A stretch of DNA of 64,000 bases, from positions 40,226 through 104,225 of the forward strand of contig JALHRJ010000010.1 in NCBI GenBank assembly GCA_022841475.1, read 5' to 3'. A program made the position numbers and the translations under genes. The notes under the pieces are model-generated. The model ran no database searches. It was not told where the DNA came from and saw only the letters and a program-made list of their open reading frames with translations. This document shows positions 1 through 8,786 of this stretch, one piece after another (the stretch's first letter is position 1; each line of letters opens with the position of its first letter). Origin of the DNA: Cyclobacteriaceae bacterium. Its GTDB lineage: Bacteria > Bacteroidota > Bacteroidia > Cytophagales > Cyclobacteriaceae.

Positions 1-466
1 AGAGTACCTTCGGCCTACTTACTAGATGTTTAATCACATACCATTCCCCACCTTCAATATCGACACTAAGTAAATCAATGGTGCCATCGTCTATTTCAGA
101 AAATACCTTGCACGGAACTTCAAATGTTGTCTCATTATTAACCTGATATTGATCGTTTATTATAGCCGGGCTCGATTTTAATTCCGAAACAAATGTAGAG
201 GCAGCAGCCTTGGACAACTTGATGACTCCACTCGTATCCCATACGGCCACGGGTACGATCTCAATTGGAAATCCTGCAAAATAGGTCTCAATTTTTTTTA
301 CTGTGTCCGGATCAGCCTCCACTAAGGTAGCCCTAACTCCATCTTGTATAAAGTTTAGGATGTTAGAAGTTTCGGGCAAATAAACTCCCACCTCACACAC
401 ATGATTGAAAGAAATATTTCTCTGCTTTAATCGCTTATAAATTATTTTTATCTCGTTTGAATTCAT
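1..466 (-). CDS. FkbM-like SAM-dependent methyltransferase, 3' end outside the window
   Basis: The 155 visible codons start at an ATG at 466 and run off the left edge without a stop. The N-terminal half reads as a Rossmann-type SAM fold: CEVGVYLPE (motif I region), then TLVEADPD, the acidic end of strand 2 that would hold the SAM ribose, and DLLSVDIEGGEW, the strand-4 signature typical of FkbM-family methyltransferases, which O-methylate sugars and polyketides. It lies 9 bp after the GT2 gene and is probably cotranscribed with it, so methylation of a surface glycan is the likely role. The substrate cannot be read from the sequence and the C-terminus is missing. Family assignment is fairly sure, function inferred. 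Confidence 0.75.
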   Translation of the reverse strand, partial: MNSNEIKIIYKRLKQRNISFNHVCEVGVYLPETSNILNFIQDGVRATLVEADPDTVKKIETYFAGFPIEIVPVAVWDTSGVIKLSKAAASTFVSELKSSPAIINDQYQVNNETTFEVPCKVFSEIDDGTIDLLSVDIEGGEWYVIKHLVSRPKVL

Positions 467-475
467 GTTTTTGAG

Positions 476-1348
476 TTAAATCATTTTATAGTTTTTGTAC
501 TCGCCAATTCTATATCCTACCAAGTTACTGATCAGGCGCTTTGTCTTCTCTTTCAAAGTGTAATTCCGTTTTGAAATATCGTAGTCAAACTTCCAATTCT
601 TTCTCGCGATTCGGTCTTTCATTACCTGTGGATGACCTTCGGTAAAAAGCTCCAGTGAACTTACCTTGCCATAATCAAACTCTTTTTGATCGGGCACATT
701 TTTACTCACCCAGTTTTCATCTACATAAAACCGATACCAGTTTTTTATCTTTTTCTGCATATCGGTTGGCTCTTTCACCCATCCATAGTGATAGATAAAT
801 GCATCCATCAACTTTACATTTAATTTTTGGTTGGGAAGTTTTCTAAAACCCTGGGCATCCTTGTATGAAAAAATATCCTTTCGGTTTCTAATGATCCTGA
901 TCTCTCTTCTATACCATTGCCACGACTCACCCACATAATCATAGCTGCCATAAAAATGTTTGTAGTTAAATAAGAGTCCATCAATTCGCATGTCATCCTT
1001 ATGTAAAAGCATCTCACGCTTTACCACTGCATGATATTTTTCATGCAGCACTTCATCAGCCTGAATATAAAAACACCAGTCAGCATCGGGAGAAACTGCC
1101 TGAAAGGCCTTATCCGTTTCAAGTGCAAAGGTTCTTCCACCAGCACGAAGGCTATCATCCCATTGGGTTTCAATTATTCTTATTTTTTCTGAAGCAATTG
1201 ACTGAATTACCTTTAAGGTGTCATCCTCTGAATTTCCGACAGCAACAATAAATTCATCACACAAGGGCAAAACAGAAGTGATTGCTTCAACAATTGGGTA
1301 GTCAAATTTTACTGCATTTCGTACAATCGTAAATCCACTGACCTTCAT
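476..1348 (-). CDS. glycosyltransferase family 2 protein
   Basis: A 290-residue soluble GT-A glycosyltransferase. The N-terminus GFTIVRNAVKFDYPIVEAI is the usual start of a GT2 fold. DEFIVAVGNSEDDT is the nucleotide-binding strand and loop, and FYIQADEVLHEKYH (about residue 95) supplies a DxD-like metal and sugar-nucleotide site in the variant form QADE. The C-terminal third is rich in aromatic and basic residues, as in relatives that extend LPS or protein-linked glycans at the inner membrane. It sits 6 bp after the GT2-GT9 fusion and 9 bp before the FkbM-like gene, so the three probably form one operon. Donor and acceptor are not predictable. Confidence 0.85.
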   Translation of the reverse strand: MKVSGFTIVRNAVKFDYPIVEAITSVLPLCDEFIVAVGNSEDDTLKVIQSIASEKIRIIETQWDDSLRAGGRTFALETDKAFQAVSPDADWCFYIQADEVLHEKYHAVVKREMLLHKDDMRIDGLLFNYKHFYGSYDYVGESWQWYRREIRIIRNRKDIFSYKDAQGFRKLPNQKLNVKLMDAFIYHYGWVKEPTDMQKKIKNWYRFYVDENWVSKNVPDQKEFDYGKVSSLELFTEGHPQVMKDRIARKNWKFDYDISKRNYTLKEKTKRLISNLVGYRIGEYKNYKMI

Positions 1349-1354
1349 GAAAGA

Positions 1355-3139
1355 CTATACTTTAAAAGAAGCAGGCTCGGACCGGTAACCGTAAGTATTT
1401 TCGGCAAAAGCATCGATTTGTTTCTTCACATCGGCTACTGAAATTGAATTTATGCAGGCACAGTCTTTACTGTTGCGACACGCATCGCAATCTTTATCCA
1501 AGACAAGGTATTTTGCATGTTTTCCAATCGGCATCCATCGGCCAGGATGAATCGGTTTCATAGGAGAATATAAACCCAGTGTTTTTATCCCTAAAGCAGC
1601 GGCCAGGTGTAATACGCCCGTACTGCAAGCTAAAAGTCCATCTGCCTGACTGATAAAGGAAGTCAACTCCTCGAGATTAAGTTTGCCGGTCAGGTCGGTA
1701 ACATTTGCATGCTGAAACAATTCGGGTTTTTCTGCTCTTATTGAATCTCCTTCCGCTTGCAGACCTGTTACAAATATTCGATAGGATTCTACCGGTAATG
1801 AACGTATTAGGTCGTTATAATTATCCAATGGCCATTCTCTTGCACTGCCTTTTGACTTTGGATGGATTATTAAATTAAAACGGTCCTTGTTCAGGATCTG
1901 AGAAAAATCAACTTTGGATGGTCGCAATCCATAATACGGTATCAACTCGGTAGTATCAATATCACCATTAAGCTTAAAAGGCTTTAACAATTTAAAGTTG
2001 AGTTGACTCTCATGCTGGTTCGATTTCAATCTGGTGAAATCAACTAAGTGATTACAATACATCCAATTGTACCAGCGATGAGCCGTGGCCACCCGGTGCT
2101 TAATGCGAACCTCTTTTGCGATTTTCGCCAGCTTTCTGTCTGGATATATAAAGATAATAGTATCTGCCCGTGCCATTGCCATGACGCTCGGGTCTTTTAG
2201 AATTTCATCCCGGTCTAAAAACTGATCAACAAAAATGCATTGGCCAATAATACCGTGCGTATAGCCTTTACCAATAAAGTATATTCTTAAATCGGGAACT
2301 ACTGACTTCAAATAACCCAGCAAGGGCAAGGTGAGAATAACATCACCCAAATTATCTGTGCGACTTATTACCAATCGCTTGCCCAACATAGCTTTGTGAT
2401 TGGCTTCGTACAATTTTGCGTATTTATAAAATACATGGTTGGCAACAGCCATGGCCACCATCAACCCTTCGAAGCCATCCATAAAGCCCCGCTTGATTAT
2501 AAAGCTTTTAAAAAAAGCAAAAGTTGAGCGCGCAATGATTTTAGATACTGAACTCGATTTTCTTCCTACATTCTCTCTGGCAAAAATTTCCGAATAGCTC
2601 TGAATTTTCGAAATAGTTTCAGCCGAATCGGTATAGGCACGATGAAGAATATCCCCCTTCAGGTGCATAATTTTGACACCACTTTTTAGTACCACTTTAT
2701 CATGCGGGTTTTCTCCACCCCATAATCCAATTCGCCTGTTCCAAAGTCGAATTTTTTTATCAGGGTACCAATTACCATGGCGAATCCATTTTCCACCATA
2801 GTTGGAAAGGCGATTCATTCTATACGCTTCGCAGGGCCAGCTCTCTTTAACCTCTTCAATGCATTTTATAAGTTCTTCCGATAGATATTCATCCGCGTCA
2901 AGCGAAAGCACCACATCATAAGAAGCCTGGGTTACAGCAAAGTTTTTTTGATCAATGTGACTTTTAAAGGGATGTTCTACTACCCGAGCGCCTTTTTCAA
3001 AGCAGATTTGCTGGGTGCGGTCATTAGAGTATGAGTCAACAACTACAACCTCATCAGCAACCTGCAACAAAGAGTCTATACAGCGGCCAATGTTTCGTTC
3101 TTCATTATAGGAAATGATGACTGCACTAATTTTAACCAT
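1355..3139 (-). CDS. bifunctional glycosyltransferase: GT2 (WaaE-like) fused to GT9 (heptosyltransferase-like)
   Basis: The ATG at 3139 (MVKISAVIISYNEE, 594 aa) is preferred over an in-frame GTG at 3217, because that GTG lies inside a terminator stem and its extra 26 residues do not resemble the family. Residues 1 to about 230 form a GT2 domain of the WaaE/KdtX type, with VVVDSYSNDRT, LSLDADEYLS and KKIRLWNRR. Residues from about 255 to the end form a GT9 domain: SRTDNLGDVILTLPLLGYL, the donor-site segment IIHPKSKGSAREWPLDNY, and GVLHLAAALGIKTLGLYSP. A cysteine-rich tail (CDACRNSKDCAC) follows. Both families normally build LPS core oligosaccharide as separate proteins. Here one chain probably adds two consecutive sugars at the cytoplasmic face. 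Confidence 0.88.
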   Translation of the reverse strand: MVKISAVIISYNEERNIGRCIDSLLQVADEVVVVDSYSNDRTQQICFEKGARVVEHPFKSHIDQKNFAVTQASYDVVLSLDADEYLSEELIKCIEEVKESWPCEAYRMNRLSNYGGKWIRHGNWYPDKKIRLWNRRIGLWGGENPHDKVVLKSGVKIMHLKGDILHRAYTDSAETISKIQSYSEIFARENVGRKSSSVSKIIARSTFAFFKSFIIKRGFMDGFEGLMVAMAVANHVFYKYAKLYEANHKAMLGKRLVISRTDNLGDVILTLPLLGYLKSVVPDLRIYFIGKGYTHGIIGQCIFVDQFLDRDEILKDPSVMAMARADTIIFIYPDRKLAKIAKEVRIKHRVATAHRWYNWMYCNHLVDFTRLKSNQHESQLNFKLLKPFKLNGDIDTTELIPYYGLRPSKVDFSQILNKDRFNLIIHPKSKGSAREWPLDNYNDLIRSLPVESYRIFVTGLQAEGDSIRAEKPELFQHANVTDLTGKLNLEELTSFISQADGLLACSTGVLHLAAALGIKTLGLYSPMKPIHPGRWMPIGKHAKYLVLDKDCDACRNSKDCACINSISVADVKKQIDAFAENTYGYRSEPASFKV

Positions 3140-3208
3140 GGAGCTTAATTCGATCCCAATTTCCTCTTTAATCTGTTTGTTACCAAAAGGGTGATTATTA
3201 AAAACAGT

Positions 3209-3243
3209 AAAACCCACAAAATATCGAATCTTGTGGGCTTTTT
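3209..3243 (-). terminator. bidirectional-looking intrinsic terminator after the VWA gene
   Basis: A perfect 7-bp stem, CCCACAA (3213-3219) with TTGTGGG (3231-3237), has an 11-nt loop. It is flanked by four A on the left and by CTTTTT on the right, so a U-tract follows the hairpin in either direction. It lies just past the stop of the minus-strand VWA gene and before the next minus-strand gene, so it probably ends the VWA transcript. Confidence 0.7.
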
Positions 3244-3258
3244 GACCAGGATTTGTAA

Positions 3259-5130
3259 TTATCGAAGGGCTATGGCAGTTAATGATTTTACCATATTTAT
3301 AAATTCAATCCGATAGCCATCTGCGTCCTTTCCTTTTGAATTCTGAGCCAGTTGCAACACATCCTCATACTGAAAATCTTTTATGTATTCCGACTCGCGC
3401 AGCAACATGCCAAATCCTGCCACCGCAGCTGACCATTTAAAGTTCTCTGAGGTTTTATTCAAAGCAATATTCTCATCCAATAAGGGATGCACAATCAGTT
3501 TACTCACATCTCCATCCGGTTTCTTGTAGCGAAACTTCACGGTCATTATTTCTTTTGAACTTGAGGCGGATGCATCAACTTTATTTTTCTGATACTTTAA
3601 GTCGTCAATCGTTGAGAACTCGCTTTCGACACCCACCGGAATAATTTCGTACAGTGCCGTTACAGAATGGCCGGACCCAAGTTCTCCGGCATCCTTACGA
3701 TCGTCATTGAAATCTTCGCTACGCAATAATCGATTTTCGTAACCAATCAATCGATATGCTTTTACGCGAGCCGGATTAAATTCAATTTGGAGTTTAACAT
3801 CCTTGGCAATGGTAAATAAGGTTCCTCCAAATTCATTCACCAAAGCTTTTTGCGCTTCCAAAATTGAATCGATATAGAAATAGTTTCCGTTTCCTTTATC
3901 CGCTAAAATCTCCATTTTAGAATCTTTATAATTGCCCATTCCAAAACCCAACGCAGTAAGAAAAATGCCGTCTTTGCGTTTCTCTTCAATCAGTCGTTCC
4001 ATTCCCCCATTGCTGGATTCGCCAACGTTAAAGTCACCATCGGTTGCCAGTATCACCCGGTTATTTCCATTTTTAATAAAATTCTCCTTCGCCACTGAAT
4101 AGGCCAAGTTAATTCCAGCACCGCCTGCGGTAGAACCACCTGCTTCTAAATTATCCAGAGCTTCCAGAATTTTCTTTTTATCAGCCCCAGCTGTAGAGGG
4201 CAAAACCAAACCAGCTGCACCTGCATAAACAACTATTGCTACCCGGTCTTGCTCACGCATTTGTCCTACCAACATTTTAAAGGATGTCTTTAATAGCGGT
4301 AACTTGATGGGATCATCCATAGAACCGGAAACATCGATCAAAAAAACCAGGTTAGAGGGCGGTAAATTTTCTTTAGCTATATTCTTTCCTTGTAATCCGA
4401 TATGAACGAGTTTGTGTTTCGTATTCCAGGGTGCGGAAGATATTTCTGTGTTGATTGAGAAAGGGTCGTCTCCTTTTGGTTGATCATACTCATAGTTGAA
4501 ATAATTGATCATTTCCTCAATGCGCACCGCATCTTTTGGGGGGCGCTGACCGCTGGATATAAATCTTCTGATGTTACTATAAGAAGCCGCATCCACATCA
4601 ATTGAAAAAGTTGAAAGGGGATTCTTCAATGCTTCATGAAAAATATTTTCATTGATGCCATCGTACTCTTCGGTATTATGTCTGGGTTGGTTCCAGCTAT
4701 CCTCAGCGGGAGCTCCGAGGTGAAAACCTTTCTTTAACTTACCGGCACCACGAATTCTAATGCCTGCGACTGACCCAACGATTGATTTCATCTCGGCATG
4801 TTCATACCCGGTAACTACTACTTCACTCAACTGCTTTACATCAGATTGCATGGCAACATCAATCCGATTCGAGATGCCGATAGCCACCTCTTGAGTAGCT
4901 AATCCCACAAAAGAAAAAATCAGCGCGCCTTTTCCGGGCACCTGAAGAATATAATTCCCCTGGTAGTCAGTAACGGTACCTTTAGTAGTTCCTTTCAGAA
5001 CAACATTTACACCCGGCAGGTTGCTACCATCATCGGCTGAGGTTACTTTGCCGGTAATGGTACGATCCTGTGCTGAAAGTGCACTCCCCATAAGGAATAG
5101 GACAATCAGGCTCAAAGCAATCTTTTTCAT
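3259..5130 (-). CDS. exported von Willebrand factor type A protein with CarboxypepD_reg domain (YfbK-like)
   Basis: Start chosen at the fourth codon of the open frame (MKKIALSLIVLFLMG), which gives a clean signal peptide ending near ALSAQ; two further ATG codons lie just upstream. Counting from this start, residues 25 to about 105 form a CarboxypepD_reg (SusC N-terminal-type) beta-sandwich ending in QLSEVVVTGY. Residues 165-225 resemble the YfbK N-terminal domain (FSIDVDAASYSNIRRFI). Residues about 258-425 form a VWA domain with an intact MIDAS motif, DVSGSM at 266-271. The rest matches the C-terminal domain that follows VWA in YfbK relatives. No TonB barrel is present. It is probably a periplasmic or surface metal-dependent adhesion or scaffold protein. 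It is divergent from the sigma/anti-sigma pair, whose anti-sigma-like member carries the same N-terminal module. Confidence 0.88.
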   Translation of the reverse strand: MKKIALSLIVLFLMGSALSAQDRTITGKVTSADDGSNLPGVNVVLKGTTKGTVTDYQGNYILQVPGKGALIFSFVGLATQEVAIGISNRIDVAMQSDVKQLSEVVVTGYEHAEMKSIVGSVAGIRIRGAGKLKKGFHLGAPAEDSWNQPRHNTEEYDGINENIFHEALKNPLSTFSIDVDAASYSNIRRFISSGQRPPKDAVRIEEMINYFNYEYDQPKGDDPFSINTEISSAPWNTKHKLVHIGLQGKNIAKENLPPSNLVFLIDVSGSMDDPIKLPLLKTSFKMLVGQMREQDRVAIVVYAGAAGLVLPSTAGADKKKILEALDNLEAGGSTAGGAGINLAYSVAKENFIKNGNNRVILATDGDFNVGESSNGGMERLIEEKRKDGIFLTALGFGMGNYKDSKMEILADKGNGNYFYIDSILEAQKALVNEFGGTLFTIAKDVKLQIEFNPARVKAYRLIGYENRLLRSEDFNDDRKDAGELGSGHSVTALYEIIPVGVESEFSTIDDLKYQKNKVDASASSSKEIMTVKFRYKKPDGDVSKLIVHPLLDENIALNKTSENFKWSAAVAGFGMLLRESEYIKDFQYEDVLQLAQNSKGKDADGYRIEFINMVKSLTAIALR

Positions 5131-5203
5131 AAGCATCATGTTTGATTTGATCCTATGATTCGAAGACTATTCGTTTTCCATAAAAACAATTAAAAAATTT
5201 TCC

Positions 5204-5223
5204 TCGTGCTACGAAGCGCACGA
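5204..5223. repeat. inverted repeat in the VWA/sigma divergent intergenic region
   Basis: TCGTGC (5204-5209) and GCACGA (5218-5223) form a perfect 6-bp inverted repeat with an 8-nt spacer. Read on the minus strand, the hairpin is followed by an A/T tract with six T. It could therefore be an attenuator in the VWA leader or an operator between the two divergent genes. Otherwise the region holds nothing I recognise. Confidence 0.35.
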
Positions 5224-5323
5224 ATTATTTCCATGATAACGGGACTAACAAATCATACTTTTTAACATGGGAATCTAGGTGAAATTATTCGCGTAGTAGT
5301 AACTTAAGGGTTTCAGATAAGAC

Positions 5324-5860
5324 TTGACTGACGCAGAACTACTAGATCGGTACAAACTACATGGAGAACTCTCAGATTTGGGGGAGTTATTCACCCGTTA
5401 TCAATCTCTAGTCTACGGTGTATGTCTCAAATACCTGAAAGACCGCGATGAATCAAAAGATGCTGTAATGCAGTTGTTTGAAAAGCTAATTCAGACCCTA
5501 AAAAATCATGAGGTAGACAACTTTAAGAGTTGGCTCTATGTAACAACCCGCAATCATTGCCTGATGCAGATTAGGGCCAGAAAAGGTAAATTCACACAAG
5601 AATTTTCTCCGGAGATTATGGAAAACCAGTTGTTGCTGCATCCGGAAGACGAACCTGAACTGGAAGGCAACCTGACCAAACTTGAGAAATGCATCGAAAC
5701 CTTAATAAATGAACAAAAGCAGTGTATTCAATTGTTCTTTCTTGAGGAAAAGTGCTACAAGGATATTGCATACTTCACCGGCTTTGATTTAAATCAGGTG
5801 AAGAGTTTTATCCAAAACGGAAAACGGAACTTGAAAATTTGTATGGAGCGAAATGAATAA
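5324..5860 (+). CDS. ECF-type RNA polymerase sigma factor
   Basis: The start is a TTG at 5324. It gives (M)TDAELLDRYKLHGELSDLG, which matches the usual N-terminus of this Bacteroidota ECF group, and no ATG fits. Region 2 spans about residues 20-90 (FTRYQSLVYGVCLKYLKDRD, DAVMQLFEKL, WLYVTTRNHCL). Region 4, an HTH for the -35 element, spans about 115-170 (LEKCIETLINEQKQCIQLFF, YKDIAYFTGFDLNQVKSFI). At 178 aa it is normal for the family. Its last 8 bp (ATGAATAA) overlap the start of the membrane anti-sigma-like gene, so the two are translationally coupled. The divergent VWA gene is an obvious candidate target, though that is inferred. Confidence 0.92.
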   Translation: MTDAELLDRYKLHGELSDLGELFTRYQSLVYGVCLKYLKDRDESKDAVMQLFEKLIQTLKNHEVDNFKSWLYVTTRNHCLMQIRARKGKFTQEFSPEIMENQLLLHPEDEPELEGNLTKLEKCIETLINEQKQCIQLFFLEEKCYKDIAYFTGFDLNQVKSFIQNGKRNLKICMERNE

Positions 5861-7220
5861 GTGGGAAGACGAAATACGAAGATATCATAATGGCGAAATG
5901 ACGCCTGAAGAGCAGCATGCCCTTGAGAAGTTGGCGCTGAGCGATCCTTTCTTGTATGAAGCTCTTGAGGGTGCAGGTTCTATCTCTGAAAAAGATTTTT
6001 CGAATGATCTTACCGAACTTACTTTCAGGATTAAAGAAAGCACTCAGGAACGATGGAATGAAACTGGCCTCGCAGCAGCTTCACCCATGAGGGCGGCAAG
6101 CGAAAAAGAAATTTATCTCTTACCAAAGCTGGAAAAGAAAACTACTAATCGCTGGATCTGGCCATTACGCATAGCGGCTTCTGTTACATTGCTGGTAGCG
6201 GTCTATTTTGCCATAACACCCTTGTTTGATAACCAGGAAAAACAACTGGCACAACAAACAACTAAAGGATTAGAAGAATCCAAGGAAAGTGTAATGACAG
6301 ACACAACAGTTGAGAAAACTGATGAGCTACTTGTAATAGCGGATCAAAAGGTAAATGACCAACCTGATAGTAAATCTAAAAAACCATCGGAGGTGATTAA
6401 ACCGGTAGATGAGGTTTTGGTTTCTCCCTCTGTTGCTGGCGTCCCTGCCATTGCAGACAGAGGTGAAGCAGAAAAAGAAAATATAACGGAAGATCATGTT
6501 GCGGAAGCAATCGAAGAAAGTGTGGTTGTTGCTGCTGATTTTAAGCAAGCCGAAATGAAAAAAGAATCAGCGCAAGCTGCCGGTGCAAAACGGAGTGTTC
6601 AAAGTTTAATTACAACTCAAAAAACTATTCAAGGTAAAGTACTCTCCGCTGAGGATGGAACTCCTTTGCCCGGAGTAAATATTGTTGTGAAGGGAACAAC
6701 TACGGGCACGGTAACCGATATGCAAGGAAACTATCAACTGATCAGCAGCACTCCAGACCCTACCTTGGTCTATTCCTTTATTGGTTTACAGTCACAAGAG
6801 GTAAAATCCAACAACCAGGAAGTAGTAAACGTAAATCTTCAATCAGATGTGTCGCAACTAAGCGAAGTTGTGGTAACGGGATATAGCCCGATGAAGGATG
6901 ATGCGAATGGTGAGCCTGTGATAAAACTAGCTGAGCCTGCTGGGGGAAGAAGGGCCTACGATAAGTATTTAAAAAACAGTTTGCGATATCCCCAACAAGC
7001 ACTCGACAACCAGGTAAAAGGTCGGGTTACTATTCAGTTCACCGTCCATGCCGATGGATCATTGGATGAATTTAATATTCTCAAAGGCCTTGGGTACGGA
7101 TGCGATGAAGAGGTGATTCGACTTGTAAAAGACGGACCCACATGGTCGCCCACCACCGAAGACAATGTTGCCGTTGAAAGTGAGGTAAGAGTGCGGGTAA
7201 AATTTGCACTTCCTGATTAG
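5853..7220 (+). CDS. membrane anti-sigma-like protein with CarboxypepD_reg and TonB C-terminal domains
   Basis: A 455-aa protein that starts inside the sigma gene. The cytoplasmic part (residues 1-100) has the short anti-sigma-like opening IRRYHNGEMTPEEQHALEK, with DPFLYEALEG. One transmembrane helix lies at about 103-125 (WPLRIAASVTLLVAVYFAI). A charged, low-complexity periplasmic linker follows to about 250. Next comes a CarboxypepD_reg domain (about 258-345) ending QLSEVVVTGY, and then a TonB C-terminal domain (about 365-455: YPQQALDNQVKGRVTIQFTV, then DGSLDEFNILKGLG). The architecture suggests a receptor-like anti-sigma that senses an envelope event and releases the sigma factor. No FecR domain is present. 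Coupling to the upstream sigma factor is the best evidence for the role. Confidence 0.8.
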   Translation: MNKWEDEIRRYHNGEMTPEEQHALEKLALSDPFLYEALEGAGSISEKDFSNDLTELTFRIKESTQERWNETGLAAASPMRAASEKEIYLLPKLEKKTTNRWIWPLRIAASVTLLVAVYFAITPLFDNQEKQLAQQTTKGLEESKESVMTDTTVEKTDELLVIADQKVNDQPDSKSKKPSEVIKPVDEVLVSPSVAGVPAIADRGEAEKENITEDHVAEAIEESVVVAADFKQAEMKKESAQAAGAKRSVQSLITTQKTIQGKVLSAEDGTPLPGVNIVVKGTTTGTVTDMQGNYQLISSTPDPTLVYSFIGLQSQEVKSNNQEVVNVNLQSDVSQLSEVVVTGYSPMKDDANGEPVIKLAEPAGGRRAYDKYLKNSLRYPQQALDNQVKGRVTIQFTVHADGSLDEFNILKGLGYGCDEEVIRLVKDGPTWSPTTEDNVAVESEVRVRVKFALPD

Positions 7221-7266
7221 CCACTGGCAAAACTACCAGCTTTAAAATTATGCGAGCGGTTAGATG

Positions 7267-7302
7267 TTTTACTTCCGTAATTCATTATTCTTTCTACTTT
7301 TA
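7267..7302 (+). promoter_or_regulatory. weak candidate promoter of the amino-acid permease
   Basis: TACTTTTA (7295-7302) differs from the Bacteroidota -7 consensus TAnnTTTG only at its last base. A TTTT at 7267-7270 could act as the -33 element, although the 24-bp spacing is long. The permease ATG follows 33 bp after the -7 element. Confidence 0.25.
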
Positions 7303-7334
7303 GGGATTGTTAAATTAACCCTCACTCCACCAGC

Positions 7335-8786
7335 ATGAGCTTATTCATCAAGAAACCCCTCGAACAATTAATGGCGCAAGGAGACTCTGACAAGGGTCTT
7401 AAAAGAACACTGGGTGCCGGCAACCTGATTGCCTTAGGTATTGGGGCCATCATCGGAGCCGGTCTATTTGTGCGCACGGCCGCTGCCGCGGGAGAGGCTG
7501 CTGGTCCAGCTGTTGTGGTTTCTTTCATTATAGCAGCCATTGGTTGTGCCTTTGCGGGATTATGCTACGCTGAGTTTGCTTCAATGATTCCTATTGCTGG
7601 CAGCGCTTATGCCTATGCGTACGTTACCATGGGTGAGTTTATGGCCTGGGTTATTGGCTGGGCATTGGTATTAGAATATGCACTCGCTTCGGCAACGGTA
7701 TCAATCGCCTGGAGCGAATATCTAAATAATTTACTGGGGGGGACTATACCCTATGAATGGTGCCACTCCCCTTTTGAAACTTCATTGGATGGAGTAAGAG
7801 GCATTGTTAACTTCCCAGCACTGTTGATCCTGGTGATTCTCACCATGATTTTAATTAAAGGAACCAAGGAATCGGCCAACCTGAATGCAGTTATTGTTTT
7901 TATAAAAGTTGCTATTGTTCTCTTGTTTATTGGTATCGGCTGGGGATTTATTAACGAAGCAAACTATACTCCCTTTGTTATTCCGGAGTCCAGCCCTGAT
8001 CATGATACCTGGAATAGATTTGGATGGGGCGGAGTTTTGGGCGGGGCGGGGATTGTATTCTTTGCCTTTATTGGATTTGATGCGGTGTCAACGGCTGCCC
8101 AGGAAGCAAAAAATCCTAAGCGGGATATGCCGATAGGCATTTTAGGATCACTGATTATCTGTACCATTCTTTATGTTTTGTTCTCTTATGTTCTCACCGG
8201 TGTCGCAAACTGGGAAGAATTTAAAACAGCCGGTAAGGAGGCTTCAGTAGCTTATGCCATTCAAAATTATATGCCGGGCTATGGATGGCTTGCGATACTC
8301 ATTACGGTTGCGATTCTGGCGGGCTTTTCGTCTGTGATTCTTGTTATGCTGATGGGACAATCGCGTGTCTTTTATTCAATGTCTAAAGATGGGTTGGTTC
8401 CCAAAGTTTTCTCTGAACTGCATCCAAAATTCCGCACACCTTTTAAAGCAAACTGGCTCTTACTGATTTTCGTGGGATTATTTGCAGGCTTTGTTCCTGG
8501 TAGTATTGCGGGCGATCTTACAAGTTTTGGTACCCTATTCGCCTTTGTACTTGTCTGTGTGGGGATCTGGATCCTCCGGGTAAAAAATCCGGATGCAGTA
8601 AGGCCCTTTAAAACTCCACTCGTACCGCTTGTTCCTATACTCGGTATCCTGGTTTGTTCGGCTATGATATTTTCTCTGGATAAGGATACACTGATTTCTG
8701 CTGCGATATGGATGGTAGCCGGATTAATAATTTACTTTACCTACAGTAAAAGGAACAGTAATCTGAGAAAAGAGACCAAAGCCTAA
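7335..8786 (+). CDS. APC-superfamily amino acid permease (cationic amino acid transporter-like)
   Basis: A 483-aa polytopic inner-membrane protein with about 12 hydrophobic segments. TM1 contains GAGNLIALGIGAIIGAGLFV, the unwound glycine-rich substrate site of APC/LeuT-fold transporters. FIGFDAVSTAAQEAKNPKRD is the TM6-loop signature typical of the CAT (cationic amino acid) subgroup. The short N-terminal KRTLGAGN segment is also typical. It probably imports amino acids by proton- or exchange-coupled transport; the exact substrate is unknown. It stands alone on the plus strand, and its stop overlaps the convergent lipoprotein gene by 4 bp (8783-8786). Confidence 0.92.
   Translation: MSLFIKKPLEQLMAQGDSDKGLKRTLGAGNLIALGIGAIIGAGLFVRTAAAAGEAAGPAVVVSFIIAAIGCAFAGLCYAEFASMIPIAGSAYAYAYVTMGEFMAWVIGWALVLEYALASATVSIAWSEYLNNLLGGTIPYEWCHSPFETSLDGVRGIVNFPALLILVILTMILIKGTKESANLNAVIVFIKVAIVLLFIGIGWGFINEANYTPFVIPESSPDHDTWNRFGWGGVLGGAGIVFFAFIGFDAVSTAAQEAKNPKRDMPIGILGSLIICTILYVLFSYVLTGVANWEEFKTAGKEASVAYAIQNYMPGYGWLAILITVAILAGFSSVILVMLMGQSRVFYSMSKDGLVPKVFSELHPKFRTPFKANWLLLIFVGLFAGFVPGSIAGDLTSFGTLFAFVLVCVGIWILRVKNPDAVRPFKTPLVPLVPILGILVCSAMIFSLDKDTLISAAIWMVAGLIIYFTYSKRNSNLRKETKA

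Noticed and set aside
3140..3217. Longer GT2-GT9 frame starting at a GTG at 3217
   Set aside because: The start codon lies inside the stem of an intrinsic terminator and the extra 26 residues do not resemble GT2 N-termini; ATG at 3139 fits better.
3259..5130. SusC/TonB-dependent receptor because of the CarboxypepD_reg domain and SEVVVTGY
   Set aside because: There is no plug or beta-barrel after the domain; VWA with MIDAS and YfbK-like flanks is clear instead.
5853..7220. FecR-type anti-sigma
   Set aside because: The periplasmic part has CarboxypepD_reg and TonB C-terminal domains and no FecR motif, so only the position next to the sigma gene supports an anti-sigma role.
7909..8136. Extra ORF inside the permease gene and similar antisense frames within pheS, asnB, carB and secA
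   Set aside because: They are shadows of strongly conserved genes, have no family resemblance and no own promoter or spacing.
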